Origin: Leptospira fainei serovar Hurstbridge str. BUT 6
GTDB lineage: Bacteria > Spirochaetota > Leptospiria > Leptospirales > Leptospiraceae
Direction: 5' to 3'
Length of the DNA stretch: 64,000 bases
Assembly: GCF_000306235.2 (NCBI RefSeq)
Contig: NZ_AKWZ02000011.1
Location: 267,620 to 331,619, forward strand
Of this stretch, positions 61,870-64,000 are shown piece after piece (within the stretch, counting starts at the first letter, position 1; every line of letters begins with the position of its first letter). The notes beneath the pieces are model-generated. The model saw only the letters and a program-made list of their open reading frames with translations. It was not told where the DNA came from and searched no databases. The position numbers and the translations under genes are program-made.

Positions 61870-63843
61870 ATGAAATATTTTAATAAAGAAAATCATAAAC
61901 AAATAGAGGGATGGCAATTAATCTCCGTTTTGCTTATCCTCGGATCTGCGACTGCTCTGTTGGGACAACCGACGAAGCATTCGGAGACATCCGAAATGAA
62001 ATTAAAACAAATCGAGGAGAAGGAAGCTCCCGGAAGATCGGCGGATCAAAAAGATAATTCTAAATCTTCCCAAGATAACGGCGAGGAAGGGTATGTTTCT
62101 CCTTTGAAAGAGAACGGACTGACCGCCGATTATAATCGGACGATGTTTATAGATCCCGAACTCGCAAAAAAATTCAATCAGCGTAAAAAAGCTTGGGTTG
62201 GCGATTGGCTTCGAGTCGGCGCGTATATTCGTCCCCGCTGGGAAGATCGATATAATTTGAATTTCGATAAATCGAATAAAGCCGACACTTCTCGAATTCT
62301 TCAAACATCGCAATTGTTTCTTTTATTGGATCCGAGTCCTTACTTCTCGATGAAGATTAATATTCAGGACGCTAGAGTTTGGGGTGGTGGATCCACTCCT
62401 GCAAGTGTTGGGGACGTCCGTGCAAACGCCTTTGCCAATACCGGTACTACGATTACTCCGGGCGAGGCGACTAACATTCCGAGCCAAACGACAATTCGTG
62501 AAGCTTGGTTTATGATGAAGAAATTACCGTTAGATGCGAAAGTTCAAGTCGGAAGAATGGCGATGGCTTACGGGGATCAAAGAATGATCGGTAGCGCGAA
62601 TTGGACGATTAACGGTCTTTCTTACGACGGCGCCAGAGTAATGTTTGATCAAGACCATTTTAATATCCATTTGTTAGGAACGAAGATCGTGGGTAATCAG
62701 AGCGGTCCGAATGGTGTTTTGTCCGCGAACGCTCCAGTCACTGTGACCGATCCTGTGACAGGAAAGACTACTACGGTTAACCCCGGGCAACCGGATAAAT
62801 ATTTGGTGGGATCTTATAATACGATCAAACCGAATGAATGGTTCTTAGTCGATCTGTACGCGCTCGGAATGCTTACTCATAAAGCTCCTACGTTTGCTGG
62901 GACATCCTCCACTTTTCCGGCGACGCCCGCGACTCCGGATTCGGATTTGACTCAGAATCAGTGGTCCAAGCAGCAGGATAATCTAATAACGACCGGTTTT
63001 AGAATTACGAATCGAACGGCAAAAAACTATCTTCCGACTAACGGGCCTTGGGGAAGCTGGGACTGGTCGATTGAGAGCGCTTGGCAATCCGGTTCTACGG
63101 GATCCCGGGTGAATAGACAGGTCTTAGGTCAAGATATTACTCAGCCGGTTAGCATCGACGGAGTTAGTTATAATGTAAGCGTTGCCGGTACTCAGAACCA
63201 AAAATATTCGGGGAGATTCATGTCTTTGCAAACCGGATATACATTCTTTGAAAAATTGCGCTTGGGAACCCAATACATTTTGTCTTCGGGCGATGCAAAT
63301 CGCAAAGATGGAAGTAACTCTACGTTTCAAACATTGACTATGCCTCGTTTCGGAATTTTCCCGTATTGGAACAACGTTGCAGGATTATCCGAAAACACAG
63401 GTTCGAAGAATCTAAGATCTTTAACTTTTAATATAGAATATAAGTCCGAAAAATTCGGTACATTTTATGTATCATATTTTATTAATAATAAAGATAAAGT
63501 TCAGGACGCTTGGTACGCGATTAACGGGACCGCGAACACCGGATTTAGTACCGAATTAAATGCGGTCGGCCAAAAAACGGCGGTCATCGGAACTCCGGGA
63601 CGTAATATATATAACGAATTCGATATTGCATGGTCCTACTTGATAAACGACTACGTTTCTCTATGGATCGGTGCTGGATTTCTTTCCGCCGGAAGCGCCG
63701 TTAAAAATCAGAGGAACGCACTGTATTCGTATGACCTCCAGACAGGAGTAATTTCTCAAGTAAATGCGAATGTTATCAACGGAACGCAAGGAGCGGCATC
63801 TCAAGCGAGAATGTTCTACATGCAGTTTAATGCGGCGTTCTAA
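61870..63843 (+). CDS. Outer-membrane porin, alginate-export-family-like
   Basis: A 657-residue protein from the ATG at 61870 (AAGGATG upstream). It has a signal peptide ('LISVLLILGSATALLG'), a charged Ser/Lys/Glu-rich linker (about 38-85), then a beta-barrel starting 'VGDWLRVGAYIRPRWEDRY' with 'YFSMKINIQDARVWGG', 'VQVGRMAMAYGDQRMIG' and a C-terminal Phe ('MQFNAAF'). This is the layout of alginate-export/AlgE-like porins common in Leptospira. The solute is unknown; proximity to sbtA suggests anion or bicarbonate passage, as inference only. Confidence 0.78.
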   Translation: MKYFNKENHKQIEGWQLISVLLILGSATALLGQPTKHSETSEMKLKQIEEKEAPGRSADQKDNSKSSQDNGEEGYVSPLKENGLTADYNRTMFIDPELAKKFNQRKKAWVGDWLRVGAYIRPRWEDRYNLNFDKSNKADTSRILQTSQLFLLLDPSPYFSMKINIQDARVWGGGSTPASVGDVRANAFANTGTTITPGEATNIPSQTTIREAWFMMKKLPLDAKVQVGRMAMAYGDQRMIGSANWTINGLSYDGARVMFDQDHFNIHLLGTKIVGNQSGPNGVLSANAPVTVTDPVTGKTTTVNPGQPDKYLVGSYNTIKPNEWFLVDLYALGMLTHKAPTFAGTSSTFPATPATPDSDLTQNQWSKQQDNLITTGFRITNRTAKNYLPTNGPWGSWDWSIESAWQSGSTGSRVNRQVLGQDITQPVSIDGVSYNVSVAGTQNQKYSGRFMSLQTGYTFFEKLRLGTQYILSSGDANRKDGSNSTFQTLTMPRFGIFPYWNNVAGLSENTGSKNLRSLTFNIEYKSEKFGTFYVSYFINNKDKVQDAWYAINGTANTGFSTELNAVGQKTAVIGTPGRNIYNEFDIAWSYLINDYVSLWIGAGFLSAGSAVKNQRNALYSYDLQTGVISQVNANVINGTQGAASQARMFYMQFNAAF

Positions 63844-63860
63844 GTGAATATGGGAGCGAT

Positions 63861-64000
63861 ATGACGATACTTGCTTATCTTGCAGTTGCAGCATCCCTTT
63901 TAGTACCCTTTCTAATAGGGAGGGTGTTAGGAGTGGATTTTTTAGGAGCCGATAGTTCGATCTTGATCGGGCTTACGCTCCAGGCTGCGTTGGGAATACC
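63861..64000 (+). CDS. 5' part of a membrane protein
   Basis: The ATG at 63861 is preceded by GGGAG at seven bases. The 46 visible residues are very hydrophobic ('LAYLAVAASLLVPFLIGRVLG' in part, then 'ILIGLTLQAALG'), and the frame is open to the window edge. It resembles the N-terminus of NuoL/MrpA-type proton-translocating subunits in a general way, but too little is visible to name it. It lies 17 bases after the porin gene. Confidence 0.55.
   Translation, partial: MTILAYLAVAASLLVPFLIGRVLGVDFLGADSSILIGLTLQAALGI

Noticed and set aside
1..64000. Canonical parS (TGTTTCACGTGAAACA), CRISPR arrays, tRNA/rRNA genes, transposases
   Set aside because: Looked for by eye and not found; an absence by eye is not proof.

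Overview
The window looks like Leptospira DNA (Spirochaetes). The supporting evidence is a complete haem-biosynthesis cluster with the HemK/HemR two-component pair, a Bat aerotolerance operon, a DUF1574 protein, a 7TM-DISM/AraC receptor, a MORN lipoprotein, a futalosine-pathway gene (mqnD), and frequent TTG/GTG starts with ATGA-type stop/start overlaps. Base composition judged by eye (mid-40s % GC) is higher than I expect for L. interrogans or L. biflexa and would suit one of the higher-GC species; this was not computed. A parAB pair beside the haem genes, and my recollection that haem genes and htpG sit on the second chromosome of L. interrogans, make chromosome II a plausible source. That placement is inference.

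Layout. 1-3.5 kb: the 3' end of an unidentified gene, metF, mqnD, a HAD phosphatase and a small Cys-rich membrane protein. 3.6-12.3 kb: a tightly coupled operon hemA-hemC(D)-hemB-hemL-hemK-hemR-hemE-hemN, preceded by a tandem TGACA-N6-TGACA site matching the HemR hem-box as I recall it. 12.4-17.6 kb: a DUF5683 protein, hemG, a SHOCT/DUF4870 protein, then hemH and an outer-membrane protein on the minus strand, so the route from glutamyl-tRNA to haem is complete. 17.6-19.4 kb: parA-parB with two near-identical palindromes, one upstream of parA and one inside parB, which are candidate centromere sites. 19.5-28.4 kb: redox and housekeeping genes (flavin reductase, acyltransferase, cNMP-binding protein, diguanylate cyclase, two SDRs, LMW-PTP, type II NADH dehydrogenase, SRPBCC protein, alanine dehydrogenase).

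28.4-41.4 kb: an intergenic repeat, hypothetical and lipoprotein genes, then moxR-DUF58-(membrane protein)-batA-batBC-batD-htpG, coupled almost throughout. 41.4-47.9 kb: small exported and membrane proteins, a minus-strand SpoIIE phosphatase / NAD kinase / STAS module and a fatty-acid desaturase. 48-53 kb: a secreted transglutaminase-CAP fusion, a second copy of the intergenic repeat and a beta-helix lipoprotein. 53.4-64 kb: meaB with an ethylmalonyl-CoA-type mutase, a polytopic protein with a methyltransferase, a 7TM-DISM/AraC receptor with small upstream ORFs, an SbtA-type bicarbonate transporter, a large porin and the start of another membrane protein.

No tRNA, rRNA, CRISPR array, insertion sequence or prophage was recognised. 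The items I consider most worth following up are the palindrome pair at parAB, the hemA promoter architecture, the divergent short HemA, and the structured intergenic repeat.
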